DNA from: Rathayibacter agropyri
GTDB lineage: Bacteria > Actinomycetota > Actinomycetes > Actinomycetales > Microbacteriaceae
Direction of reading: 5' to 3'
Length of the DNA: 64,000 bases
Assembly (NCBI RefSeq): GCF_013249015.1
Contig: NZ_JABRPL010000001.1
Span: 730,318 to 794,317 of the forward strand
The notes under the pieces were generated by a model. That model had not been told where the DNA came from. It ran no database searches and saw only the letters and a list, made by a program, of their open reading frames with translations. Shown one piece after another: positions 16,673-24,190 of the stretch. The first letter of the stretch is position 1. Each line of letters starts with the position of its first letter. A program made the position numbers and the translations under genes.

Positions 16673-18213
16673 GCGACAGGGATTGCGCTGTCGGCGGTGT
16701 CGTCTTCGCCTGCGGTGGTGCTGACCGGAGTTCGACCCATGATGAGCAGCGTCATCACCGCAGTGGCGACGGTCAGGACCGTCATTCCCCACAGCATCAC
16801 ATGGAACGCGTCCGTAAAAGCGAGAGCGAGCGTGGAGAAAGTCTCCTCGTTCCCACCGGCGATTCCCACGATGTTCCCGCTGAGAGTCTGGTTGGCAGCC
16901 TCCGTCGCATCGACTCCTGGCAGCGCCGCGCGCAGCGAGCTGTGCAGGAGCGCGACGAGGATCGTGCCGACAATGACGATGCCGACCGTCTCCCCTCCGA
17001 GTCTCGCGGTGTTGAACATTCCCGAGGCGGTACCGGCCCGCTCTGGTGGGACCGACGCAACCGCTGCCCCATCGAGGACGCCGACGGACAGGCCCATGCC
17101 CGCACCGATTAGCACGAGCGGGGGTACCAGGACGAGGACGGGGGTCTCCGGCGTGAGGACGGTGAGCAGCGCCGACCCCGCGCCGACCAACAGCAATGAC
17201 GACGCCAACAGCCAGCGCACGCTGACACCGCGCGCGAGGAGCCGCCCGGCGAGCAGCGGTACGACGATGACGGGCACCGTCAGGATCGCCATCGTCACAC
17301 CGACCGTTGCAGAGGTAAGTGCGGAGGCCGCGGTGAGGTAGATCGGGAGGTAGATCAGCAGCGAGACGAACGAGAATGCCAGCGCAACAGGGATCAGGCA
17401 CACGGTGAAGAACCGCGGATTACGCAGCAGCGAGAAATCGAACATCGGGTGCGCGCTGCAGCGTTCGACCCAGACGAAGAGCGCACCGAAGACGATGACC
17501 ACTGCACCGAGTGAGAGAACGAAGGAATTGGTCCAGCCCACCTGCGGGCCCTGCATGACGCCGAGCACGAACGCGAACAGCGCCGGCGTGAAAGTGACCA
17601 TCCCCGCCCAGTCGATACGAGCGGTTGACTGAGCACGGATCACTGCGGGGACGGCGAGCGCGAGGGCGAGGATAAGAAGGGACACGATGAGGTGCGAGCC
17701 GAAGACGGCTCGCCAGCCCAGTGCTCCAACGAGCACCCCGGAGAGGGAGGGGCCGACGGCAAGACCGGCTCCGGCAGCGGAGCCAAAGACCGCAAAAGCT
17801 TTCGCAAGGGCTTTGCCTGTAAAGGCGTTAGCGATGAGGGCACTACCCGCGGTCAGCATGGCCGCTGCGCCGATCCCGGAGGCGCCCCGGGCGAGATCGA
17901 GGAGCACAATGTCGTCTGCAACGGTGCTCGCGAGTGAGCAGAGTGCGAACACTGTCGTCCCGATCAAAAAGACGCGCTTGCGTCCGAGGATATCCGACAG
18001 GGAGCCGGCCACGAGCATGAAGGCGGCGAAGGTCAGGTTGTAGGCGTTGACGACCCATTGCAGCTCGACGAGGCCGGGCTGCAATTCGGAGTTGATCTGT
18101 GGGATCGCGACGGAGGTGCCGGTGAGGGACGCGGGGAGAATCAGAACGGCCAAGCAGGCCGTAATGAGGGTCAACGTCGGTCTCGCGGACGATGTGGTGG
18201 TGCTGACGTTCAC
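16669..18213 (-). CDS. MFS efflux transporter, DHA2 (EmrB/QacA) family
   Basis: A 514-residue protein with about 14 hydrophobic helices. Motif A-like GSLSDILGRKRVF lies between helices 2 and 3, and the ARGASGIGAA and GPSLSGVLVGALGWR motifs match drug:H+ antiporters. The GTG at 18213 is used; an ATG at 18221 is out of frame and gives a three-codon peptide ending at TGA within the start region. The gene opens a four-gene operon with the monooxygenase, PPOX protein and MarR regulator. A tandem 19-bp repeat lies directly upstream. Confidence 0.88.
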   Translation of the reverse strand: MNVSTTTSSARPTLTLITACLAVLILPASLTGTSVAIPQINSELQPGLVELQWVVNAYNLTFAAFMLVAGSLSDILGRKRVFLIGTTVFALCSLASTVADDIVLLDLARGASGIGAAAMLTAGSALIANAFTGKALAKAFAVFGSAAGAGLAVGPSLSGVLVGALGWRAVFGSHLIVSLLILALALAVPAVIRAQSTARIDWAGMVTFTPALFAFVLGVMQGPQVGWTNSFVLSLGAVVIVFGALFVWVERCSAHPMFDFSLLRNPRFFTVCLIPVALAFSFVSLLIYLPIYLTAASALTSATVGVTMAILTVPVIVVPLLAGRLLARGVSVRWLLASSLLLVGAGSALLTVLTPETPVLVLVPPLVLIGAGMGLSVGVLDGAAVASVPPERAGTASGMFNTARLGGETVGIVIVGTILVALLHSSLRAALPGVDATEAANQTLSGNIVGIAGGNEETFSTLALAFTDAFHVMLWGMTVLTVATAVMTLLIMGRTPVSTTAGEDDTADSAIPVA

Positions 18214-18221
18214 GGGTTCAT

Positions 18222-18259
18222 CTTTCAGTTGTGCTGTCGGTTTTCAGTTGTGCTGTCGG
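18222..18259. repeat. 19-bp tandem direct repeat at the MFS start
   Basis: Two copies of TTTCAGTTGTGCTGTCGG with one preceding variable base (18222-18240 and 18241-18259), directly upstream of the GTG at 18213. The position suits an operator or 5' leader element. Confidence 0.75.
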
Positions 18260-18420
18260 TCGAGGGGGAAGTCCGGAGATGGCGTCGGTGGAGCCGACGA
18301 CCTGAACGGCGCGCACGAGAGAACTTCCGATTGGTCGAGCCGGAACTCTGCCGAGTGCACCAACGACGTAACGGCGAGGAGAAGGACGCGCCTGATGCTG
18401 TATGAGAGTCCTTCGCGCAG

Positions 18421-18436
18421 AGGTCTGGCAAGACCT
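18421..18436. repeat. Inverted repeat AGGTCT-N4-AGACCT
   Basis: Exact 6-bp arms with a 4-bp spacer (GGCA). Its centre is 31 bp, about three helical turns, from the next inverted repeat, so the two would lie on the same face of the DNA. Confidence 0.6.
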
Positions 18437-18451
18437 ACCGGTCCGATGCAG

Positions 18452-18467
18452 TGACAGTAACCTGTCA
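18452..18467. repeat. Inverted repeat TGACAG-N4-CTGTCA
   Basis: Exact 6-bp arms with a 4-bp spacer (TAAC). The 16-bp length fits a winged-helix dimer such as MarR. Confidence 0.65.
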
Positions 18468-18516
18468 TCGCGAAAACTAGTGAACCTCAGGTCGACGTGC
18501 AACCGCCGACCGAAAC

Positions 18517-18534
18517 GCGCCACGATCGTGGCGC
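18517..18534. repeat. 18-bp perfect palindrome
   Basis: GCGCCACGATCGTGGCGC reads the same on both strands without a spacer. It may be an operator or part of a terminator for the upstream remnant gene. Confidence 0.65.
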
Positions 18535-18625
18535 TCGCGAGCCTGACGAGAGGTCGACTGCTGTCGACTGCTGCAGACGCGCCCTGCCGGACGTCACTGC
18601 ACCGACCGTCTCCGCTATCGCATTC

Positions 18626-18637
18626 GGTGACGTCACC
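18626..18637. repeat. 12-bp perfect palindrome GGTGACGTCACC
   Basis: Spacer-free palindrome just past the stop of the broken aldolase gene. Confidence 0.55.
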
Positions 18638-18645
18638 TTCCGCTG

Positions 18646-19207
18646 CTAGCAACACCCGACACTCAGTGTTGAATATGCCCTGGGTTGACGACGGCCGCGG
18701 GAGCGTGACCGGTCCGATCGGGTTGTCTGGAGGAGTGCGCCGAGATTGAGTGCGGCGGCCCGCACCCGCGGGTGGCGGTCCAGGATCTCGGCCAGCCGAG
18801 GACCGTGCTCGACCGAGAGGTCACAATAGTCGAGCATCATATCGGTCACATTGAGACGAGGAGCTGCCTCCGCGGCACTCTCGGCAAGCCTCGTCGAGAG
18901 TTCGAGCAGAGAACTTAGATCGAAGCGGCTCGATCCTGGACGTTGCGAGAGGTATGCCAGCCATTGCTCCGCACTGAGATTATCCGCCCCTTTCCCCGTG
19001 CCCAGGACTGCGGAATCTACCCACGTGACCCCCGCGTCGACCGTCGGCAAGTTCCGGCCGTAACGACCCCTTCCTGTATCCGATTTCCGCCCAGTCGAAC
19101 CCGCTGGCGACGCTGGACCGAGCGTGGGCCAGCGCGTACTCGAGGGAGAAGTTAAAGGAGTTACGGTAACCCCCATCGCGGAGGGTGACATCGATGTTGG
19201 TGATCAC
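18646..19207 (-). pseudogene. Decayed 4-hydroxy-2-oxovalerate aldolase-like gene (HMGL-like), internal deletion and frameshift
   Basis: The GTG at 19207 opens a frame starting VITNIDVTLRDGGYRNSF, the N-terminus of a DRE-TIM metallolyase of the aldolase / HMG-CoA lyase type. After about 50 residues it loses similarity and stops at 18980. A second frame then resumes with VDAGVTWVDSAVLGTGKGADNL (from about 19046), which is the far C-terminal part of the same enzymes, and continues to 18646. Roughly 150 central residues, including most of the barrel, are missing. The GTG overlaps the stop of the MFS gene upstream, so it was once a coupled partner of that transporter. Confidence 0.75.
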
Positions 19208-20478
19208 AGCGTGAAATCCTGAGGGTTATGGATGTACTGAGGGATGCCCGCGGCGTTGCCGGAGGCGGAACGATTGGCTCGGCGCGGTGGGCGCAGGAGC
19301 ACGAGCGCCGCCGAGCAGAGCACGATGATCGCTGAGGCGAACAGGACGAAGGAGGCGCTGTCTCCACTGGCAGCGGCCAGGAATCCCACAGCGAGAGCAG
19401 GCACCGAGAGAGCGAGGTAGGCCACGATGAAGTAGGCCGCGAGTACCGCGCCGAGCTGCGACGCCGGAGCGGCGAGCGTGACAATCCGCGTACCCGTCAG
19501 AAAGGACAGGCCGAAGCCGGCCCCGCTCAGCACTGCTCCTGCAACGGCGAGCGGTGCGATCGCGACGACGGCGCCCGCCGCGGTCGTTGCGGTTCCGATC
19601 CCGAGCGCGAACATCGCACACGTCGCCGCCCGCCGCGGCGAGACCGTCCGGGCGATCAGCATCCAGACGACCTGGACCACGCCGCCGACGCCCTGGACGG
19701 CGAGAACCACGATTCCGGCGACGACGTGTCCGTGCACGCCCAGCAGAGAGCTCGCGAGCGTTCCGCCGAGGGCGAGGTAGAGCCCTCCGACAGACCACGC
19801 GGCTGTGACACAGAACGACGCGACTGCGAAGTCTCGGCGCATCCCCCGCGGAACCGACGGACGCTGCACCTGGAGGAGTCGAGTGCCTGTCGCCCGAGCA
19901 GTCCGGGGCGACAGCACCGCGACTCCGACCGCAGTGAGCAGGCTCGCGCAGGCGAGCATCTCGAACGGAAATGGGAGAGGCCCGCCCTGGTCGAGGATCA
20001 CGCCACTCGCCAGCGCTCCGACCGCTATGCCGAGAGTGCTGACGATGCTGTTCATCCCGGCCGCCGCGCGCTGGTCCGAGCGGGGATGGGTCTCGGACAG
20101 TGCTGCCCCGGCGGCGCCGGTGGAGATGCCTGTCGCGACCCCCTGGACCAGCCGGGCGAGGATCAGCGCGGGAAGGTCGGACGCCAGGGCAAGACCCATC
20201 ATCGACAGGGAGAGACCCAGCATTCCCGCCACGAGCACCGGTTTCGTGCCAACCCGGTCGGAGATTCCGCCGGCGGTTAAGAGAGCCGCGATGACGCCCA
20301 CGGCGTACGCCGCATACGCGAGAGTGATCGTGCCGGCCGGAAGTGACCACTGCGCCTGGAACGCTGCATAGGCGGGTGACGGGGCACCGCTCGCGGCAAG
20401 GGTGATGCGGAGAGCCGTTGCGACAACGATGTAGGGTGCTCGACGCCTCCGCCGTACTAGCTCGTCACTGGTCGTCAT
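19204..20478 (-). CDS. MFS transporter
   Basis: A 424-residue transporter with about 12 hydrophobic helices. The GGISDRVGTKPVLVAG loop between helices 2 and 3 is a motif A, and LARLVQGVATGIS resembles motif B/C of exporters. The ATG at 20478 is preceded by GGAAAGGG. The gene is divergent from a LysR regulator, and the aldolase remnant follows it with a four-base overlap, which suggests a former uptake or export function for a small organic acid. The substrate is not determinable. Confidence 0.85.
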   Translation of the reverse strand: MTTSDELVRRRRRAPYIVVATALRITLAASGAPSPAYAAFQAQWSLPAGTITLAYAAYAVGVIAALLTAGGISDRVGTKPVLVAGMLGLSLSMMGLALASDLPALILARLVQGVATGISTGAAGAALSETHPRSDQRAAAGMNSIVSTLGIAVGALASGVILDQGGPLPFPFEMLACASLLTAVGVAVLSPRTARATGTRLLQVQRPSVPRGMRRDFAVASFCVTAAWSVGGLYLALGGTLASSLLGVHGHVVAGIVVLAVQGVGGVVQVVWMLIARTVSPRRAATCAMFALGIGTATTAAGAVVAIAPLAVAGAVLSGAGFGLSFLTGTRIVTLAAPASQLGAVLAAYFIVAYLALSVPALAVGFLAAASGDSASFVLFASAIIVLCSAALVLLRPPRRANRSASGNAAGIPQYIHNPQDFTL

Positions 20479-20535
20479 GGCGCCCTTTCCTCGCAGAAAT
20501 CCCCCGCGCCGGTCAGCTGGAGGTGAGGACCGCAC

Positions 20536-20564
20536 ACTATCCTCGCGGCGGCTCACGAGTCGAA
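20536..20564 (-). promoter_or_regulatory. Candidate promoter of the MFS gene, facing lysR
   Basis: On the minus strand TTCGAC (20559-20564) and GATAGT (20536-20541) are separated by 17 bases. The predicted start leaves a leader of about 50 bases with a good ribosome site. LysR-type regulators normally bind such divergent gaps. Confidence 0.45.
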
Positions 20565-20633
20565 GAGCGAATCGCACTGGTGAGAAAGGGTTTCGCCTGG
20601 GTCGGCGCAGCCTGCGGACAAGGAGATACACAT

Positions 20634-21515
20634 ATGACGGCACGACTCGACGACATCTCAGTGCGACATTTGCAGTACGCGCTGGCCGTGGAAGCGGCCG
20701 GATCGATCACCGGCGCCGCCGAAAAGTTGCGCGTCGCACAGCCGAGCGTGAGCCAGCAGATCAGGAAGCTGGAGGCACGCCTGGGCGCGCCCCTTTTCGA
20801 GAGGACGAGAACCGGCCTGGCCGTGACTCCTGGAGCGCGGGACTTCCTCCGGACCGTATCGCTCCTTCTCGAAGGGCTCGAAGAAGCAACGGCACGATTG
20901 AACGGAGTGCACAGTCCGTGGGAAGTGGGGATCGCTCCTGGCCTGTGCCGCACTATTGTCGCGGAGGTGGAGTCGGCCCTCCACAGGGTGCAGCCCGATG
21001 CTCGAATGCGGTGCAGCTCCGACTCCTCCAGCGCGATGCTCCGTGCGCTCGAACGCGGGACGCTCGACCTCGCCGTCGTGCGCTCTCCGGTCGGCGGCCC
21101 CCTCCTCGTCCACGCTCCTCTCGCCAGCAATGAGCTGGGAGTCGTCGTCGGACCGATCCATCCCCTCGCCCGCGAGTCCGCCATCACCTGGGAGCGGGTG
21201 CGGGACTTTACGCTGCTCTGGTTCGATGACGAAGACGCGCCGCGCTACGCCGCCGATATCCTCGCTCACCTCGCTCGGAACGGCTGGTCCCCCGCACGCG
21301 AGCGCGGGCCCGCCCGTCATGCTCTGTTCCAGCACCGGCTCATGACCGACGACTCCCTTGTGGCGCTGCGCCCGGCGAGCACGCGAGGGTCAGAGGCTCC
21401 GCTGTGCTGGGTGCCGTTCGACGAGGATCCGCCCCTCGAGCACCTGGCCCTCGTGGCGATGAGCGGCACTAGCGCGGGCGCGGTGGTCGCGAGGCTCGGA
21501 GCCGCACCCAGGTAA
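20634..21515 (+). CDS. LysR-family transcriptional regulator
   Basis: A 293-residue regulator. The N-terminal winged helix-turn-helix is clear: VRHLQYALAVEAAGSITGAAEKL, then VSQQIRKLEARLGAPLFER (about residues 10-60). An effector-binding domain follows (from about 88), with ALERGTLDLAVVR in the first lobe. The ATG at 20634 is chosen for its strong AAGGAG site (20620-20625). It is divergent from the MFS transporter and probably controls it. A tautomerase gene follows 97 bp downstream on the same strand. Confidence 0.9.
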   Translation: MTARLDDISVRHLQYALAVEAAGSITGAAEKLRVAQPSVSQQIRKLEARLGAPLFERTRTGLAVTPGARDFLRTVSLLLEGLEEATARLNGVHSPWEVGIAPGLCRTIVAEVESALHRVQPDARMRCSSDSSSAMLRALERGTLDLAVVRSPVGGPLLVHAPLASNELGVVVGPIHPLARESAITWERVRDFTLLWFDDEDAPRYAADILAHLARNGWSPARERGPARHALFQHRLMTDDSLVALRPASTRGSEAPLCWVPFDEDPPLEHLALVAMSGTSAGAVVARLGAAPR

Positions 21516-21611
21516 TCGCCTTTGCCGGCACGACGAACGCGTCTTGGACGGCGCCTGCGAGTCTTCCTACGGTGGCTCGTGAACCTCCTCACCGACCGGA
21601 AGGACACGACC

Positions 21612-21815
21612 ATGCCCCTCATCTCCATCTCCCAGACCCCGGGCACCGACCCGCAGACGAAGGCGGCCCTCCTGCGCGCTGTCACCGACGCGTATATCTC
21701 CGCAACTGGAGCAAAGCCGGCGAGCGTCTGGGCGACGGTGACCGAGATCGAGCGCGACAGCTGGGCCATCGGAGGCGAAACCCTCGCCGAGAAGGCCGCG
21801 AAGTCCTCATCGTAG
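21612..21815 (+). CDS. 4-oxalocrotonate tautomerase-family protein
   Basis: A 67-residue protein starting MPLISISQTPG, so that Pro becomes the N-terminal catalytic base after methionine removal, the hallmark of this family. The segment VTEIERDSWAIGG matches the C-terminal half of 4-OT subunits. Such enzymes act as hexamers on enol/keto aromatic breakdown products and pair naturally with 4-hydroxy-2-oxovalerate aldolase, which is present nearby only as a remnant. AGGA lies upstream of the ATG. Confidence 0.85.
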   Translation: MPLISISQTPGTDPQTKAALLRAVTDAYISATGAKPASVWATVTEIERDSWAIGGETLAEKAAKSSS

Positions 21816-21824
21816 GGCGAAGAA

Positions 21825-21860
21825 CGAGGGGGAGCCGACCATCCGGTCGACTCCCCCTCG
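21825..21860. terminator. Bidirectional terminator hairpin
   Basis: Sixteen-base arms (21825-21840 and 21845-21860) with a single mismatch and a 4-base loop, between the convergent tautomerase and SGNH hydrolase genes. Confidence 0.75.
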
Positions 21861-21868
21861 CGTGCGCC

Positions 21869-22492
21869 CTATGCCGTCTTGGGCCGCGCGAATTCGTCGT
21901 ACGGCAGGGTGAGGGGCCGTGTCCGCGGAGGCATCCGCAGCACCGCCTCCAGCGCAGGGCACAGAGCCTCGCGCCAGGCGCGGTACCCCTCCTCGTTCAG
22001 GTGCAGGCCGTCGGGCGAGAACTGCTCGAGCAGGCCGCCATCCTCACCGGCGAGCACCGGCCAGAGATCGAGGTAGCCCGCGTGCGCCGTCGGAGCAAAC
22101 TGCCAGAGGTGGCGATTAATGTCGCGGATCTGCGCGGCAAACTCGTGTCCACGCGGCAGCACTGACGTGACCAAGAGGCGCACGTCCGGGAGGTCGCGAC
22201 GGAAGGTCGCGACGATCGTCTCGATGTTGCGGACGACGTGCTCGGTGGTGCGGTGCCACGCCAGATCATTCGTGCCGACCAGCAGGACGACCGTGTCCGG
22301 CTCCTGCGCGATGAGGTCGGCAAGCCGTGCGACGACGTCTGCCGTGGTGGCTCCACCGATGCCCTCGTTGATGACCGTCGCCTCCGTCAGCCACTCGTCC
22401 CAGGCTCCCGCCTGGATAATGCTGTCCCCGACGACGAGGACCTTTCCCAGTCGGAGATCGCATCCCGCGTCCGTCTCGGACCGTTCGCTCAT
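21869..22492 (-). CDS. SGNH/GDSL hydrolase
   Basis: A 207-residue esterase/lipase-like protein. Block I is VVGDSI with the nucleophilic serine near residue 22, block II supplies the glycine (GIGGATTADV), block III is GTND, and block V is DGLHLNEEG with the catalytic Asp and His. No signal peptide is visible, so it is probably cytoplasmic. The ATG at 22492 is preceded by GAGGAG; an upstream in-frame ATG at 22552 has none. Substrate unknown. Confidence 0.88.
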   Translation of the reverse strand: MSERSETDAGCDLRLGKVLVVGDSIIQAGAWDEWLTEATVINEGIGGATTADVVARLADLIAQEPDTVVLLVGTNDLAWHRTTEHVVRNIETIVATFRRDLPDVRLLVTSVLPRGHEFAAQIRDINRHLWQFAPTAHAGYLDLWPVLAGEDGGLLEQFSPDGLHLNEEGYRAWREALCPALEAVLRMPPRTRPLTLPYDEFARPKTA

Positions 22493-22548
22493 CGTGCTCC
22501 TCTCATCAGCGTCCACCGCGGCATCGACGCCACCGGACCCTTTCATTG

Positions 22549-24102
22549 TCACCGCTGCACCCGACGCCCGCCAGGGGAACGCTCGTCACCGGAGTCCGGC
22601 AGATCGGCCGCGGTCGCCGTGATGCGGTTCGCCATGCCGTTGAAGATCACGCCGTGAAAGGGCAGAATCGCGAACCAGTACAGCCGCCCGGCGAGGCCCT
22701 GCGGGAAGAACACCGCGCGCTGCGTGTACAGCGAGCCGCCGTCGTCGGAGGGTTCCGCGCGCATCTCGAGCCACGCGCCTCCCGGGACCTTCATCTCGGC
22801 GCGCAGGCGCAGCAACGTCGGTCGCTCGATGGCCTCGACTCGCCAGAAATCCAGTGCGTCGCCGGCGTGTAGCCGGACGGAGTCGCGGCGCCCGCGTTGC
22901 AGGCCAACTCCCCCGACGAGGCGGTCCATCCACCCGCGGATCACCCACGCGAGCGGGAAGGAGTACCAGCCATTGGTCCCCCCGATCCCCTCGATCACAC
23001 GCCAGAGCTTGGCCGGGTCGGCGTGTGTGCGGCGCACCTTGAGGTCCACGTACACCGTGTGACCGGCCCAGTCCGGGTCGCTCGGCAGGGGGTCGCTCGG
23101 CGCTCCGACGACCTCGGCGTTCTGCCAGCTCGTCTCGATCTCGCCGGCCTGCATCTTGCCCAGCGCGAGGCGGACCGCGCGGCGGTACGAGGTGAGGCCG
23201 CCCTCGGGGTCGGGGATCAGCGAGCGGATGTCCTGCTCGTGCACCACGCAGTCGTACTGCAGCGAGGCGATGATCGGCACTGCCAGCGAGCGCGGGATTG
23301 GCGTGACCAGGTTGACCCACTGCGAGGCAAGCCACGGCGTGAACACCGGCAGTGACGCGATCGGACGTTGCCGAAGGCCAGCCTCCACGGCGTAGCCGTT
23401 CATCATCTGGCCGTAGCGCAGCACGTCGGGCCCGCCAATGTCGAAGGTGCGGTTCAGCGTACGGTCCTCGAGCACGGCGGAGCTGATCAGGTAGTGCAAT
23501 ACGTCGCGCACCGCGATCGGCTGGATGACGTTGCGCACCCACTGCGGCGCGGGCATGTAGGGCAGCACATCGGTGAGGTGCCGGACCATCTCGAAGGAGG
23601 TCGAGCCGGAGCCGATGATGACGCCAGCCTGCAGCGCGATCGTCGGCACGCCCGACTCCAGCAGGATCCGACCGACCTCGGCCCGCGAGCGCAGGTGCTT
23701 CGAGAGTTCCTGGCCCTCGGGGTGGAGCCCACCAAGGTAGACGATGCGACCGATCCCGGCAGCCTTCGCTGCGGTGGCCACGTTGTGGGCGGCCCGGCTC
23801 TCGATCTCCTCGAAGTGGGCGTGATCGCTCCCCGAACCCATCGAGTGCACGAGGTAGTAGAGGACGTTGACGCCCTCGAACGCCGCAACCAGCGACTCCG
23901 GATCGGCGAGATCACCCTGCGCGACCTCGACCTGCTCCGCCCACGGCACGTCGACGAGCTTGCGCGGATCGCGCACCAACACCCGCACGCGGAATCCGGC
24001 GTCGAGCAGGCGCGGCGTCAGCCGACCGCCGATGTAGCCGGTCGCGCCGGTCACGAGCGCGAGGGGGCGCGGCGTCGCGGAGTCCGAAAGGGATGCGCTC
24101 AT
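22549..24102 (-). CDS. SDR-family NAD(P)-binding protein with C-terminal DUF2867
   Basis: A 517-residue protein. The N-terminal half is an atypical short-chain dehydrogenase/NmrA-like Rossmann fold (VTGATGYIGGRL near residues 17-28, RDPRKL after the second strand, YYLVHSMG in the middle). The C-terminal third (from about 340) matches DUF2867, with GGTNGWYSFPLAWVIRG and the final FHGVIFNGMANRI. This two-domain layout is common in actinobacteria; the role is not established and may be in envelope or redox metabolism. The gap to the SGNH gene is 56 bp, so they may be cotranscribed. Confidence 0.85.
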   Translation of the reverse strand: MSASLSDSATPRPLALVTGATGYIGGRLTPRLLDAGFRVRVLVRDPRKLVDVPWAEQVEVAQGDLADPESLVAAFEGVNVLYYLVHSMGSGSDHAHFEEIESRAAHNVATAAKAAGIGRIVYLGGLHPEGQELSKHLRSRAEVGRILLESGVPTIALQAGVIIGSGSTSFEMVRHLTDVLPYMPAPQWVRNVIQPIAVRDVLHYLISSAVLEDRTLNRTFDIGGPDVLRYGQMMNGYAVEAGLRQRPIASLPVFTPWLASQWVNLVTPIPRSLAVPIIASLQYDCVVHEQDIRSLIPDPEGGLTSYRRAVRLALGKMQAGEIETSWQNAEVVGAPSDPLPSDPDWAGHTVYVDLKVRRTHADPAKLWRVIEGIGGTNGWYSFPLAWVIRGWMDRLVGGVGLQRGRRDSVRLHAGDALDFWRVEAIERPTLLRLRAEMKVPGGAWLEMRAEPSDDGGSLYTQRAVFFPQGLAGRLYWFAILPFHGVIFNGMANRITATAADLPDSGDERSPGGRRVQR

Positions 24103-24151
24103 AGGACCACGGTACGCGGGTGGCCCCGCAACCTCTCCCGCTGGTGCGTGC

Positions 24152-24173
24152 CTCCGCCCGCTGCTAGGCGGAG
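24152..24173. terminator. Hairpin downstream of ribF
   Basis: Seven-base arms CTCCGCC / GGCGGAG with an 8-base loop, 18 bp past the ribF stop. Confidence 0.5.
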
Positions 24174-24190
24174 CCTCCGGGCGAGTGGGG

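Larger units (their letters stand above)
18214..18645. other. Palindrome-rich intergenic region upstream of the MFS-monooxygenase operon
   Basis: A 432-bp gap without a credible gene. It holds a 19-bp tandem repeat beside the MFS start, four separate inverted repeats (18421-18436, 18452-18467, 18517-18534, 18626-18637) and a 10-bp tandem repeat (GTCGACTGCT at 18553-18562 and 18563-18572). This density of symmetric sites is unlike any other gap in the window and suggests binding sites for dimeric regulators. Confidence 0.65.

Noticed and set aside
15116-17401. 761-codon minus-strand frame joining MFS and monooxygenase
   Set aside because: The first 240 codons are a wrong frame of the MFS gene; the monooxygenase begins at 16672 with its own coupled ATG. 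Not a fusion protein.
18402-18749. 115-codon plus-strand frame in the palindrome-rich gap
   Set aside because: No similarity, no ribosome site, overlaps the aldolase remnant; treated as non-coding.
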